DNA of 64,000 nt from Ziziphus jujuba. Taxonomy: Eukaryota; Streptophyta; Magnoliopsida; Rosales; Rhamnaceae. The stretch is from positions 82,001 to 146,000 of the forward strand of contig NC_083379.1 in assembly GCF_031755915.1 (NCBI RefSeq), given 5' to 3'. The notes below the pieces were generated by a model. The model made no database searches, had not been told where the DNA came from, and was given only the letters and a program-made list of their open reading frames with translations. Positions 34,112-46,340 of the stretch are shown here, piece after piece. How positions within the stretch are numbered: the first letter of the stretch is position 1; each line of letters opens with the position of its first letter. A program made the translations under genes and the position numbers.

Positions 34112-36868
34112 TTGCTTGATAAAGGATCTATTCGTGAGAGTTTAAGTCCTTGTGCTGTTCCTGTTTTGTTGGTACCTAAAAAGGATGGTTCTTGGAGAAT
34201 GTGTGTTGATTGTAGGGCTATAAATAACATTACCATCAAATATAGACATCCCATTCCTAGGTTAGATGATATGCTTGATGAATTGCATGGTGCTTGCATG
34301 TTTACAAAAATTGATCTTAGGAGTGGTTATCACCAAATTAGGATGAAAGAAGGTGATGAATGGAAAACCGCATTCAAAACTAAATATGGACTGTATGAAT
34401 GGTTAGTTATGCCTTTTGGATTATCCAATGCACCTAGTACTTTCATGAGGCTTATGAATCATGTAATGCGTCCATTTATTGGTAAATTTGTGGTTGTTTA
34501 TTTTGATGACATTTTAATATATAGCCGAAATTTAGATGACCATGTGGATCAACTTAGGCAAGTTTTGCAAGTTCTTAGAAAGGAAAGATTATTTGCTAAC
34601 ATTAAAAAATGTGACTTTTGCAAAGAAGAGCTTGTGTTTCTAGGTTTTGTAGTAAGTGCTGTAGGAATCAAAGTTGATCAAGCTAAGGTGAAGGCAATCC
34701 AAGAGTGGCCGGTTCCTACATCCATTACCCAAGTGAGGAGCTTTCATGGCTTGGCAAGCTTTTACGGAAGATTTGTCAAGGATTTTAGTACCATAGCAGC
34801 ACCATTGAATGAAGTTGTCAAGAAGAATGTTGGCTTCAAATGGGGGGAAGTACAAGAAAAATCTTTTAATTTGTTGAAAGAAAAATTGTGTAATGCACCT
34901 TTGTTAGTTTTGCCAAATTTTTCTAAGACTTTTGAAATTGAGTGTGATGCTTCGGGTGTAGGTATTGGAGCTGTTTTAATGCAAGAAGGAAGGCCCATAG
35001 CCTACTTTAGTAAAAAATTGAATGGAGCTGCCCTAAACTACCCGACTTATGACAAGGAGATGTATGCTTTGGTGAGGGCTTTGGAGACGTGGCAGCATTA
35101 TCTCATGCCAAAGGAGTTTGTGATCCATACGGATCATGAGTCTTTGAAGCATATCAAGGGTCAAGGAAAGCTCAACCGAAGGCATGCTAAGTGGATTGAA
35201 TTTATTGAAACATTTCCATATGTGATCCGCTACAAAAAAGGTAAGGAAAATGTGGTTGCCGATGCATTATCCCGAAGGTATGTGCTCTTTTCTACCTTAG
35301 ATGCTAGGTTGCTTGGATTTGAACAATTGAAAGAACTTTATGAGCATGATAGTGACTTTGGAGAAATTTTTAAAACCTGTTTGAAACATGGATTTAATAA
35401 ATTTTACATATTTGAGGGATATTTGTTTAGGGAAAACAAACTTTGTGTGCCTAATTGTAGTATTAGGGAATTATTGGTTCGGGAAGGACATGAGGGTGGT
35501 TTAATGGGTCATTTTGGTGTTTTAAAGACTTTATCCTTGCTGCAAGAACATTTTTATTGGCCTAACATGAGGAGAGATGTTGAGAGAATTTGTGAAAGAT
35601 GTGTGAAGTGCCGAAAAACAAAATCAACATTGAAACCGCATGGATTGTATAAGCCTTTGCCGATTCCTACCTATCCTTGGATAGATTTGTCTATGGATTT
35701 TATTCTTGGGTTGCCTAGGTCAAGGACAGGTAAGGATTCAATATTTGTTGTAGTAGATAGGTTTTCTAAGATGGCACATTTTATTGCATGTAATAAAACT
35801 GATGATGCATCCAACAGTGCTAATTTATTTTTCAAGGAAATTGTGAGATTACATGGTATGCCAAAAACTATTGTGTCGGATAGGGATGCTAAGTTCTTAA
35901 GCTATTTTTGGAAAACATTGTGGGCTAAATTAGGTACTAAGCTTTTATTTTCAACTACTTGTCATCCACAAACTGATGGACAAACCGAAGTAGTAAATAG
36001 AACCTTGTCTGCATTGTTGAGAGCATTAATTAGTAGAAATTTAAGGACTTGGGAAGAATGTTTGCCACATGTTGAATTTGCATATAATAGGTCTTTACAT
36101 TCAGCAACTAAATTTACTCCATTTGAAATTGTTTATGGTTTTAATCCTTTGACTCCATTAGATTTAACACCTTTGCCTTTAAGTGAGCGTGCTAATCTAG
36201 ATGGAAAACAAAAAGCTGATTTTGTAAAGCAGATTCATGAGAAGACTCGAGCAAACATTGAGAGAAGGACTGAGCAATATGCAAGGGTGGCTAATCAAGG
36301 CCGAAAATCAATGGTGTTTGAACCTGGAGATTGGGTATGGCTGCACTTAAGGAAAGAAAGATTCCCCGAACAAAGGAAATCAAAACTCATGCCGAGGGGT
36401 GATGGACCTTTTCAAGTTTTGGAGAGGATAAACGACAATGCCTACAAACTTGATCTACCGGGTGAGTATAATGTTAGTGCCTCCTTTAATGTTGCTGATT
36501 TATCTCCTTTTGCTGCAGGTGATGACTTCGATTTGAGGACAAATCCTTTTCAAGAGGAGGGGAATGATGCGAATCCACCCGAGACTGCTCGACCAACAAC
36601 CCGCTGGGGTGCTGACCCAATACAAATGAAGGTGGGGCCGATCACTAGGTCCCAAGCCAAGAGGTTCAAGGACAATCTTGCTGTCTTCATACAAGGAATA
36701 AGTCATAGCCAAGAGGGGTTGGCCATATCTAAAGAACAAAGGCCTGTGTTACTCATACAAGCAATAGAAGCCAAAACGGGGTCGGGTGACGTTTTTGGTA
36801 ACAATAAAGAGGCCGGGTTGTATGAATTGGAACCCCATCTTTATGGGTTCAATTCATATGGAGTATGA
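34112..36868 (+). CDS. RT-RNase H-integrase part of the element C polyprotein
   Basis: 918 codons continuing pol in another frame. [33 protein letters not shown] with the first catalytic Asp, and YFDD at 130-133. RNase H: IECDASG near 277-283, then TDHESLKH. Integrase: an H...H...C..C zinc domain ([11 protein letters not shown] ... CERCVKCRK, about 460-510) and catalytic D549, D590 and E626, with 35 residues between the last two. The C-terminal module is [16 protein letters not shown]...[13 protein letters not shown]. Residues 819-918 are encoded within the 3' LTR and include [15 protein letters not shown] and the end LYGFNSYGV. The first Met is not a real start; translation would come from gag. 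Confidence 0.94.
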   Translation: MLDKGSIRESLSPCAVPVLLVPKKDGSWRMCVDCRAINNITIKYRHPIPRLDDMLDELHGACMFTKIDLRSGYHQIRMKEGDEWKTAFKTKYGLYEWLVMPFGLSNAPSTFMRLMNHVMRPFIGKFVVVYFDDILIYSRNLDDHVDQLRQVLQVLRKERLFANIKKCDFCKEELVFLGFVVSAVGIKVDQAKVKAIQEWPVPTSITQVRSFHGLASFYGRFVKDFSTIAAPLNEVVKKNVGFKWGEVQEKSFNLLKEKLCNAPLLVLPNFSKTFEIECDASGVGIGAVLMQEGRPIAYFSKKLNGAALNYPTYDKEMYALVRALETWQHYLMPKEFVIHTDHESLKHIKGQGKLNRRHAKWIEFIETFPYVIRYKKGKENVVADALSRRYVLFSTLDARLLGFEQLKELYEHDSDFGEIFKTCLKHGFNKFYIFEGYLFRENKLCVPNCSIRELLVREGHEGGLMGHFGVLKTLSLLQEHFYWPNMRRDVERICERCVKCRKTKSTLKPHGLYKPLPIPTYPWIDLSMDFILGLPRSRTGKDSIFVVVDRFSKMAHFIACNKTDDASNSANLFFKEIVRLHGMPKTIVSDRDAKFLSYFWKTLWAKLGTKLLFSTTCHPQTDGQTEVVNRTLSALLRALISRNLRTWEECLPHVEFAYNRSLHSATKFTPFEIVYGFNPLTPLDLTPLPLSERANLDGKQKADFVKQIHEKTRANIERRTEQYARVANQGRKSMVFEPGDWVWLHLRKERFPEQRKSKLMPRGDGPFQVLERINDNAYKLDLPGEYNVSASFNVADLSPFAAGDDFDLRTNPFQEEGNDANPPETARPTTRWGADPIQMKVGPITRSQAKRFKDNLAVFIQGISHSQEGLAISKEQRPVLLIQAIEAKTGSGDVFGNNKEAGLYELEPHLYGFNSYGV
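36551..36564 (+). other. Polypurine tract of element C
   Basis: CAAGAGGAGGGGAA, directly before the 3' LTR and at the same time coding for QEEGN of Pol. Confidence 0.9.
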
Positions 36869-37707
36869 GTCATATAAATCAGCCAAAGCAGCTTCAAAGC
36901 TGACCAACAAGGTGGTTTGCGCACAAGGAGAAAGAAAGGGCCGGATTTGCTGTATTCTCTGCGGGTTTTACTGTATTTTACTGTATTGACCTTTTTTCAT
37001 ATTTCCAAGCAAGGGCAACGTGGGGAACTTCACAATAAGATTATTTGGCATCCTACAAAGCATATTGAAGCTGATTTGGAGATCAATTTGGTCAAAGAAT
37101 AGTCAAAGTCAAATTAGTCAAAAAGCTAGTATTTTAGTTTCCTAATTTTATTCTACTTTTTGTTTTAGGAAACTACCTTTACTTTTTAAGTTTTATTTAT
37201 TTATTTTCTGGATAAATAAGTTTAGGAAAGTTTTTATTTTATTATTTTCATTGTAAATTAATTAATTCCTAAATTCAACATAAAGGAATTAATTAATCCA
37301 AATTAGTTTAGGATTAGGAAAGTTTCGGCCAAGGTAGGATTCTCCATTGTGTGGCCGGTTTTTCCTAGGGTTTTTAGGGGTTTATGTTGTTTCTTTCAAA
37401 GCCTATTTAAAGGCTTATTTTTCATTAATAAGATAACTTTAAAACTTTGATTTGATTAAGAAAATACTTGTGAGATTAATTATCTCTTTGTTCTTTGAGA
37501 ACACCTAAAACACCATTAGAGAATTGGTTGTTTTAGCTTGACTTATCAATAGGTTTTCCATCCCCTATTGTGGCGTCTACATTATACCAAGGTTTCTAAC
37601 CACAGGTTGGTTAGGGGTTGAGGTCCATTCCATTAGAAATTGAACTTAATTGAGATCCGGGCTAATATAATACGGGTTTAGGAGCAGGTCGTCCTAGGTT
37701 CGTATCA
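36565..37707 (+). repeat. 3' LTR of element C
   Basis: 1143 bp, ten substitutions and no indel against the 5' LTR. The Pol frame continues into it until 36868. Confidence 0.95.
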
Positions 37708-37712
37708 TATGG

Positions 37713-38968
37713 CCTAATCTATTATGCCATAACAGAGTTTTATCTGCAGATGTCTCAATTGAAGCATTGCAAGAATTAGACACAGCTTCACCAAGTAAAA
37801 CATACAAACCATTTTTCTTAATGCCTTTAAAAGCAACAAAAGAGCCTTTTGAAATTCTCATTTTTCCATTCTCAGTTTTAGTGGTATAGCCAGCCTCATC
37901 AAGCATTCCAAGAGAAATTAAATTTCTCCTTAAACCAGGCACATATCTAACTGAGTTTAGAGTCTTAACAGTGCCATCATCTAGTTTAAATTGAACATTA
38001 CCTAAACCAACAACTTTACAGTAATGATCATCACCAAGGAGAACTTGTCCTCCTTCATATTCCTTATAAGACTGAAAAATATCAAGTATAGGACTCATAT
38101 GGAATGAACACCCTGAATCTAGAACCCATTCAGTCTTATTTTGTTCAGTGTCAGCCACAAGAACTTCACCAGACTCATCACTCGAGGTGACAGCAGCAAG
38201 ATCACTGCTCACCTGAGTCTTACTTTTGTCATCTCTCTTTTTCTTGTAGCAAAATCTCATTATATGACCTTCCCTCTTACAGTAATAACATTTTCGACCT
38301 CTAGTTCTTGATTTGGATCTGGAGTGATCTCTACTCCTGGCTCTAAACTCAGAATTACCAAAAGTCCTTGTTTGACTTCTTCCTCGAACATTAAGACCTT
38401 CTGCCTTAGACTCAGATTTCATTTCAATATCCCTATATTTTAAAGAACTTATCACCATATCTAAGGACAAGAAATCACAGCCATACTTTATGGCATTCTT
38501 GACCTCTCTATAAGACTCAGGTAAAGAGTTTAACAGAATCACAGCATTGTGTTCATCACTAAAAGTGACTTTACAATTAGCAAGATCAAGTATTAAACGA
38601 TTAAACATATCAAGATTAGAGTCCAAATCTTTATTGGTGTCCATCTTAAAGCCAAAAAACTGCTCAAGCAAAAGAATACGATCAGGTAGAGACCTTACCA
38701 GATATAATTGTTCTAGTTTATGCCACATTTCAGAAGTGGTAGTTACATCATCTACCTTTCTCAGCACATTATCTGACAAGTGAAGAATGATCGTACTCAG
38801 AGCAATCTCATCCATCTCTAATTTCTTGTCTTCCGAGAGATCTGCAGAGAATGTTCCATCTATGGCTCTTGCTACTTTCATCTGGACAAGAACAGCCTTC
38901 ATTTTCTTCCTCCAAAGCAGGAAGTCCCCTTTGCCATTGAAGATCTCCACTTCAATCTTTGATGCCAT
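37713..38968 (-). pseudogene. Copia Gag-protease (element I), truncated by insertion of C
   Basis: Start at ATG 38968 (MASKIEVEIFNGKGDFLLW); the open frame extends 34 codons upstream into the LTR/PBS area but that Met is unlikely to be used. Residues about 10-215 are the UBN2-type copia Gag (LWRKKMKAVLVQMKV, EMWHKLEQLYL). A basic Arg/Ser stretch and zinc knuckle CYYCKREGHIMRFC follow. The protease has WVLDSGCSFHM with the catalytic Asp, then VRYVPGLRRNLISLGML and the start of the GAG-pre-integrase domain (LLWHNRLGHM). The frame runs into element C at TATGG and resumes at 29443. Without that insertion it would be a normal Gag-Pol start. Confidence 0.93.
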
Positions 38969-39004
38969 TCTTGATACAGAATCTCCACCAACCTTCCTAT
39001 CCTT

Positions 39005-39016
39005 GCTCTGATACCA
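39005..39016 (-). other. Primer-binding site of copia element I (initiator tRNA-Met)
   Basis: GCTCTGATACCA on the plus strand, two bases from the LTR end, the same tRNA as used by the gypsy family here. Confidence 0.92.
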
Positions 39017-39018
39017 CT

Positions 39019-39743
39019 TGTTAAGAAAAACAGCAAGAACAAGAACTAAAACAACCAAGAAAACACACACACAGTTTAACGAGGTTCGGCCAAACTATTG
39101 CCTACGTCCTCGTGCTCAGGTTCTGAGCTTCTGCTATTATTATTCAAAAAAAGAGAACAACAAGAGCTTCACAGGTTCTTCAATGGTGGATCACACAGAA
39201 CAACACCCAAACCAACCCGTAAGCCCATATACACCCTCACTCAAACTGTCTCAACCAATCTCACACAGAAATTGTTCTATATCTACAGATTATCTTGAAG
39301 AGTTTGTACAAAAGCACGAAGAACTCAATTTCCTCTCAAAATCACTGAAAAACAAACTCAATCCTTAGCTCTATAATCTGTAAAAACCAGTAGTCCTTGA
39401 AACAGAATGAAGGTCGATATTTATACTCAGTATTGCTGTTGCTGATGTGGCAATCCAAGATGACGTGGACCAATGATAATTAGCCCTCCATATAACCACC
39501 ATAACTAATCCACATGGCCTGCACGTGATTCTGTTATTCAGGTAAAATCAATATTGAGCCAATACGATGCCGTCCTACTTATATCATTAAACCAGATACA
39601 AAAAGCTGTCGTTCTTCTTCTCCAAATGATATAACTGTATTATATCCAAAACGACACCGTTTCTTACTTCCTTTATGCACAAGCTAGAATAGATGTGCAT
39701 CAGTTCTCAACACTCCTCAACTCTTGAGGATTATTTCTTTACA
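39019..39743 (-). repeat. 5' LTR of copia element I
   Basis: 725 bp, nearly identical to 25891-26615; followed by the ATTTG target duplication. Confidence 0.95.
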
Positions 39744-39748
39744 ATTTG

Positions 39749-41639
39749 GTTTTTGATTTAGGAGTTACAAGAATTATATGGTTTTGAATGATTTTCTAAA
39801 CAAATAGTTTCATTTGACTTTCTTGTATTTAATTGTATTAAAAGATTGTTTTAAAAAATTTTAACTTATCTAAATTGTTTTAAAAAAATTTTAACTTATC
39901 TAACTCTTTTGGGCTATATATAGATGGCTTTTATCCAGTGTTATATCCATCCTAAAAAGCAAAGAAAAAAATTAAAAGAAAAACTTATACTCTTGGTCTT
40001 AGAGTCTTCAACGTGATAAAGAGAAGGCACTATCAAGTTCGGTAGAGTATTCTGAGGATGCATAGTTTTAGAATTTTAGAAGATTCTTTGTATGTTGACA
40101 GACAAATGCTGCAAAAACATATGCACTGTGTGGGGTGAATTTATCCTAAGGACCCTGTGGTTCACAAGCGTCGAATGCATAACAGTCTATGTGCAGTTCT
40201 TCTGACATTTACCAGGTTCCTTATACTGTATGATCGTAATTTTATTTTATTAATAGTTTTTGTCTCATTCTATATATTAGAAATAAAGAACTTAAAAATA
40301 ATTTTTACCTGTTCATCCTACTTTTATTTTTTATACCTTTATGTTGTAATTTTTGTTACAAGCTTAAGATAAAATCATCCACAAAACTGATGAACGGATG
40401 AAAATATTGCTATTTTTCCTCCTGTTAAAATTTTCCAAAAACCTTTAGTTTAATTTATTATTTTGTACCCAAGGTTTTATCCTAGATTTTATATACTTTG
40501 ACATGCTTTTAGTGATATTTATATTATTTCAGTCTTTATTTTCCATGGTTTGTTTTTTGGAGACATCTGTGCTTGGGGTTAATTTTCAACTGATAAACAT
40601 TACTGGAATATTATGTTTTTAACTTGATACACAGTAACTTTCTTTAGGCATATATGCATATATATCTGTATATATAATTTTTTTTATGACGTATACCTGG
40701 TATGTACCATAGCAAAGCAGTATATATATATATATATTATTATTTATTCATTGCCTTATCAATTTTTATGATATGGAAGCATATATGTTTCTGTTGGTTG
40801 CTTGTTATATTTTTTGCACTAATTTTTAGTTGAAGTTTCTTTACCTATGTATGCTTTATTTGTTCCGGTTTTGTTTTTTCTTTTTATTAAATAACTAGTA
40901 GAAATTTTGCTTTCTGGAAATATATGTTTATAACTTTCCATACTGTATATGTGCTAAACAGTTTTTGCAAGGTTATATATATAGATATAAATATATATAT
41001 TCGTAGTTTTTTGTATCTCGAATTGAATGGACTTTCAATTGATCATTCGAATCTTAAATATTTGTTCTTAAACCATGACCAATTGTCTAATATGTATAAG
41101 CAAAAAAAAAAAAAAAAAACTATAAAAATTTTGTAAAGTATTATTTTTAAGACATTTTTTTTGGCTAAGTTGACCACAAATTTTGATACGAAGAAAATGG
41201 AACTAGTCTACCGGAAAACGATGGCCAGAATAGTCAAAAACCACCAAGTCCGTGACTCGCATATCAAGTAATCGGGTCAACCCATGATCTAGCTAGAGTC
41301 TACAAAAGGGTGACTTAGGCCTGGGTTAGGTACGGGTTGAGTTGAGCTGGACTTTTTCTCTCTGTTGGGCTACTTGCGCCCAAGCTGGGCTGCACTGAGA
41401 TTTTGGTCCTAATCGCTGGGGTCTTGATGAACAAAGTCATTTATTAATGTTAGCATGAAAATGTCAACACAAAAAGAATATATATATATATATATATTTT
41501 TTTTTAATGATTTTTAAGAGTTTTATGTAGTTTTCCTTTCCTTTCTTGTAAGTATTATTTTAAAATAATTTTTAGTATTTAGGAAAATTTGTAATATATA
41601 CCAAAAATAATAGTTTATGTAAATGCTTTTTCTAAAGAG
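39749..41639. other. No gene recognised; possibly LTR and leader of copia remnant G
   Basis: AT-rich. The part 39990-40240 (CTTGGTCTTAGAGTC, GGACCCTGTGGTTCAC) has the flavour of a copia LTR, and gag of G starts 1.4 kb downstream, but no PBS or second LTR was found. AT microsatellites at 40721-40737 and 41478-41498. Confidence 0.35.
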
Positions 41640-42048
41640 ACAACAATTGTCTTTCTGCACAAGTATCAACTCCCAAAACTATGGCAAAAAAATAATAGGT
41701 TGAATTTCAAAAGGTGGTAGTAGAGGATGATGTTCTGCCTAACTATATTGAACATTGCAATGTTATTGATTGATGATGCTCCAATAATAAATGAAGATGA
41801 TAGGGAATCTCCTAGAGCATTTGATTAATGGAAAAGGTATGACAATCTGTGTTGGAATTATGTGTTGAACAGTTTAGCTAATCCATTGTATAATGTATAC
41901 ATTGTGATAAGGATAGTTAAAGAACTATAGGAGTTCTAAAAAGTGTAAGACTAGGGATAATGATACTAAGAAATTCATTGTGGATCATTTCTTAGATGAT
42001 CAAATGGTGGACTTAAAGATCTTTTTCACTTAAGTACATAAGTTCCAA

Positions 42049-42255
42049 GTGATCTTGCATGAGATTCATGCTGAAGGGATGATCTTGAGTGAAGTCTTCC
42101 AAGTAGTTGCCATCATTGAGAAGCTAACCCTTAGATTGAATGACTTCAATGACTACCTTAAGAACAAGCAAAAGGAGATAAATGTTAAAATTCTAATAGT
42201 TAGACTTCGAAATGTAAAACACAAAAAAGGGTTAGATAGGAGAGCTTCATCTTAG
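42049..42255 (+). pseudogene. Copia Gag fragment of element G
   Basis: Best-kept open stretch of G gag, reading ILHEIHAEGMILSEVFQVVA and then IEKLTLRLNDFNDYLKNK. This corresponds to the UBN2 Gag core (HEIHAEGM...FQVAAIIEKLP..WKDFKNYLKHK in relatives). Flanking gag sequence is interrupted by stops. Confidence 0.75.
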
Positions 42256-44067
42256 GTTAGCATTAAGGTGAATATTGTGGAGCATGCTCAAAGCTCCAAG
42301 TCAAAGAAGAAAACTATCAAGGTGTCCAACTTAGGGAGAAAAAAAGATATCTAAGAAGCATAAATTCCAAGGGCATTTGTGAAGATGGGTTGCAAAGCAG
42401 CACGTTTTAAACTATCAAAGAAGAAGAAGAATAGGGAGACAAACATGATGGAATAAATCACATAAGATATAGATGATTTGAACCTATCAGTTGTTGTCTC
42501 TAAAGTGAATTTGATTATGCCAAACCCAAGAGAATGGTTGATTGATAATAGTGTGACCTGCCATGTGTGCTTAGATAGAGGTTTGTTCACTTCCTTCAAA
42601 GCAATTAAGAAAGGGGAGTAGCTAATAATGGGAAATTCTACTATATCTAAGATTTGAGATTAATGAAAGGTAATCCTGAAGATGACATCTGAGACGATCT
42701 TGACTTTGAACAATCATTTGTACGTGCCAAAGATCCGCAAAAACCTTGTGTGTGGTTCACTATTAAATAAACATGGATTCAACATGGTGTTTGAATCTAA
42801 CAATGTTGTATTATCAAAGTCAGGGATGTTTATAGGAAAAGGGATATATATCCAATGGACTATTTAAATTAAATGTTATAATTGTAAGGCATACAATTAT
42901 GAATAAAGCAAATTATTCTCTTGCTTATTTGCTTGAGTCTTCCTATTTATGGCATGGGAAACTGGGACATGTCAATTATAATTCCTTAAGGAGATTAATT
43001 AACTTAAGTCATATTCGTACATTCTAAATTGATTCAAAACATGAGTGTGAAACTTATCTTACAGCAAAAATAATGAGGTTATCATCCCAAACAATTGAAA
43101 GGAATACCAAATGTAACACTGTCCCGAATCACACCAGAAATTTTCACATCGATCGGATTTGACCGCCATTGACCAAGTGGGTCAAAATTTTGACTTTTTG
43201 TTCCTAATGAAATGTTGTGTTGACCAAGGTATTATCATGGAGTATACATCGACCTGAGTTCATAAACTAGTAGCACGTCGAAAAAGAAGCTACGGTTTAG
43301 AAGTTATGAGCGAAACAAGATGCAATCCAGAATGATCAACGAGTTCGGAGTTAACTTTCTATTTACATAGGTTTCGGCTTTGACCTATATATTATATGAA
43401 AGTACTTATCGATACAAATCCTTAGAGTGGTGGCACACTTAATTTGGACATACAGGTGAAAAGTTACGAGTCTGTAAAATTGTACTTGTGTTTTTCAAAT
43501 ACTGATTTTTACAGAGTAGCAAAATATTTGAGCGAGTCCCTAAAGTTGCACCATGCGTCCCCACTTGAAATTTGCCATGCATCACGGTTAAAAAGAGCCA
43601 TGTGTCATATTAATTAAATATTTTATTATTATATTATTATATTTTTATTATTTCATTATTATTATTGTTATTATTTATTTTTCATGTCTTTTTCTTTTTT
43701 TCCCCATGTGGGAAAACACTTCCCTCCCTCTCTTCTCCCTTTCTTCTTCTTCTTTCCCCATGAAATAGAGACCTGTCTCTCTCTCGGGTCCCTCCTTTTT
43801 TGTTTTTTTTCTACCATCAAAATGACACATGCACCGGCCGGCGTGAAAGCCATGGCTGGGCAATGCCGGTGACCAAATTCCCAGTTGTTTGGCCGACGGA
43901 CGAGCCGGAATCGGCCATCCAAAGCCTGCATTCAGCGGTCCTCTAGTTAGCCCATTTTTCGGTTCTCGACCGTGAGACCAGTCCTCTCCCTAGTTTTCCT
44001 CCTGGTTCCAAAAATGATCTTCATTTGCCCAAATTCCAAGCAGTTTGTGAGACACACGAGGGGAGAG

Positions 44068-44613
44068 CTTAGCCGAAACTTTCCGTTCATTTTTCAGTCA
44101 ATCCTGATGGCTTTGATCTCAACGAAGGTTGGTTTCATGTTCCTTGTCTTCTTAGCTTTCTATCGGTACTTTATTTGTGAATTTTGGCGGAGTATTTGAA
44201 AAAATACCAAACCAAGGCGATACGTATTCAATTCAACATAAATTTAACATCTTCAATTTAAATAACAAATTTTTAAACATTAAACATGTACATTTTTTAG
44301 ATTCTCACAATTAAATAATTTTTTATTCAAAAATGGCTTAGCCAAAACTTTTCGTTCATTTTCTGGCCAATCTTGACGGCTTCGAGTTCAACGTAGGTTG
44401 GTTTCGTGTTCCTTGTCTTTCTAGCTTTCTATTGGTACCTTATCTGTGAATTTTGATGGAGTATTTGAAAAAATGCCATTTTTGAATAAAATATTATCTA
44501 ATTGTGAGAATCTGAAAAATGTACATGGTTAATGTTTAAAAAATTGTTATTTAAATTAAAGATGTTAAATTTATGTTGAATTGAATACATATGGCCTTGA
44601 TTTGGTATTTTCA
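44068..44613. repeat. Direct plus inverted duplication inside the solo LTR
   Basis: Segment A (44068-44218, AGCCGAAACTTTCCGTTCATT) recurs in direct orientation at 44337-44477. The segment between them (about 44205-44337) recurs inverted at 44473-44613 (for example GTACATTTTTTAGATTCTCAC against GTGAGAATCTGAAAAATGTAC). The order is A, B, A', B-inverted. Confidence 0.8.
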
Positions 44614-45334
44614 AAATTTTAGAAAACTATAATTTTAAATCGTTGATAAATTATTGTTAAATTTACTACCATGATTATGGCACATAATACAATGTGGTTT
44701 TATATATTTAATTATATGTGAAATTGTATATGGTCATAATGATATTTGATATAAATTGATCAAGAATATATCCATACAATTAATTATTTATTGATATTTG
44801 ATATTTAATTATTATATATATACATATAATTGTTAAAAAGTTATATATACGTGTTTGTGTGCATGAAAGTATATCGTGTTATTTAGAATTTCGAAAAACA
44901 TTGTGTATGTTTTAAGGTTTAGAAAATTATGATTTAATTTTCTTATGTTATTTTATGTGGTTAAACATATTTGTTATACAATATTTATTATATGGTTAGT
45001 ACAAATTAATTGTATTTATTGATTATTGAATTTATTGTTATACTTGTTTTGTATGATAAAATGTAATTATGTAAAATTAATTTACATGTGAGATTATATG
45101 TGATCCTCTTTCAAAATTATTTGGATTGTTAAATTAAGTATATTTTGCATTAATTAAATATTAAATAAAATTTCTATTTGAATTTATGATGCCATATTTG
45201 GATAAATTAAAAATACAGGTTGCATCAAATTTATATTTTGATTTTAAAGAAATTATGGATTCAGAATTTCATTGAAGTAATGTTAAACTTTATTGTTGAA
45301 TTAATGTGCAAACTAAAAATTGTTACTTTATGAA

Positions 45335-45336
<2 letters not shown>

Positions 45337-45364
<28 letters not shown>
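45337..45364. repeat. (AT)n microsatellite
   Basis: Uninterrupted TA dinucleotides for about 28 bp; similar tracts are at 45787-45804, 47905-47928 and 50889-50920. Confidence 0.85.
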
Positions 45365-45368
<4 letters not shown>

Positions 45369-46139
45369 TTTTCAGTGATTTTAAATGATGTTTTGTATAA
45401 ATAACGTTCAAGAAAATTTATGAAATATTGGCATTAAATTATTGAGCTGAAGAGTGCATATCTATGTATTTAAACAATTATGGATTTGGTAAAGGTGCAA
45501 AAATTCAATTTTATTTTATCAAAATTCAACTATTTTATAATATTATAAAATTTTATAGTTTTTAGATACGTCACACATGTATTAGTGTTATGTAGTTGTG
45601 GATATGATTAGCGCGCTGGCGGATGTGATGAACACGCAGGTTTATATTCTCCCATGGTTGCCATCGGACCGAGGGACGCCAAGGCAGTCGGATTTAGGTT
45701 TCTCTCTTTAACCTCCCCGCCAGGCGATGCTTTGGGATGTAGGTACCGTTGGATACCATTGATATATAGTATGGTGCATCAAGTATGTATATATATATAT
45801 ATATACCTATGTTATATTATATTATGTTTGTATGCATCACACCATATGGGGACGATGATCTGACGTGGTCCATGAAGAGCTAGCTTCGTAAGTATATTGC
45901 TTACGAGTTCAGGGGATCGGACGGCCAATCTAGGCAACCACCCCTGATCTGTACTAGTAGTAGGGTACTGGCGACAGTTGGAATCATGGATCAAGTAACA
46001 TGTTAGATGGTATCATATGTACCTTCATTATGAGTGTGCATATTTCATTATATGTTGAGGATTTTAAAATATTATTTTATCTTATGTTACCTTATCTATT
46101 CATAATTTGATTTCTTAATAATATTCTTAATTGATTTTC

Positions 46140-46298
46140 TTGTCATTATTATTATGATTATTATTATTGTTATTATTATTATGGTTGTTATATCCTTATA
46201 TTTATTGTTGTATTTAATTATTTATTTAATCATGATTATTATTATTGTTATCAATGTCATTTGTTATTGTTCCTATGATTATTATTAGTATTATTTTC

Positions 46299-46332
<34 letters not shown>

Positions 46333-46340
46333 TGTTTCTT
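46140..46340. repeat. Imperfect (ATT)n/(TTA)n trinucleotide tract
   Basis: About 200 bp dominated by ATT/TTA units with a pure run at 46299-46330. A second ATT-rich patch lies at 46500-46555. Open frames across it (Ile/Asn runs) are artefacts. Confidence 0.8.

Larger units (their letters stand above)
29449..37707 (+). mobile_element. Element C: young, nearly complete Ty3/gypsy LTR retrotransposon
   Basis: LTRs of 1143 bp (29449-30591 and 36565-37707) with ten mismatches, and perfect TSD TATGG (29444-29448 and 37708-37712). PBS at 30594, PPT at 36551, leader 1.16 kb. It has gag, zinc knuckle, protease, RT, RNase H and integrase in gypsy order with catalytic residues intact. The one visible defect is a one-base loss near 34098 that splits the polyprotein into two frames. 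It inserted into copia element I in the opposite direction. There is no classical chromodomain. A Pol tail overlapping the LTR is known from CRM-clade elements, so membership near CRM is possible but tentative. This is the best candidate for the helper of B and D. Confidence 0.96.
25891..39743 (-). mobile_element. Element I: young Ty1/copia retrotransposon, split by gypsy element C
   Basis: Minus-strand element with 725-bp LTRs (25891-26615 and 39019-39743) that differ at only three positions, and perfect TSD ATTTG (25886-25890 and 39744-39748). Without the nested C it is about 5.6 kb, normal for copia. Order in its own direction: 5' LTR, PBS, gag with zinc knuckle and protease, [element C], integrase, RT, RNase H, PPT, 3' LTR. 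The integrase-before-RT order fixes it as Ty1/copia. Motifs such as LYGLKQSPRQWYKRFD suggest the Tork/Tnt1 side, tentatively. C interrupts the pre-integrase domain, and a frameshift separates integrase from RT, so this copy cannot move on its own. Confidence 0.95.

Noticed and set aside
43671..43931. Frames of 62-86 codons on both strands of the pyrimidine-rich block
   Set aside because: Low-complexity sequence inside the 3.8-kb solo LTR; the opposite strands overlap.
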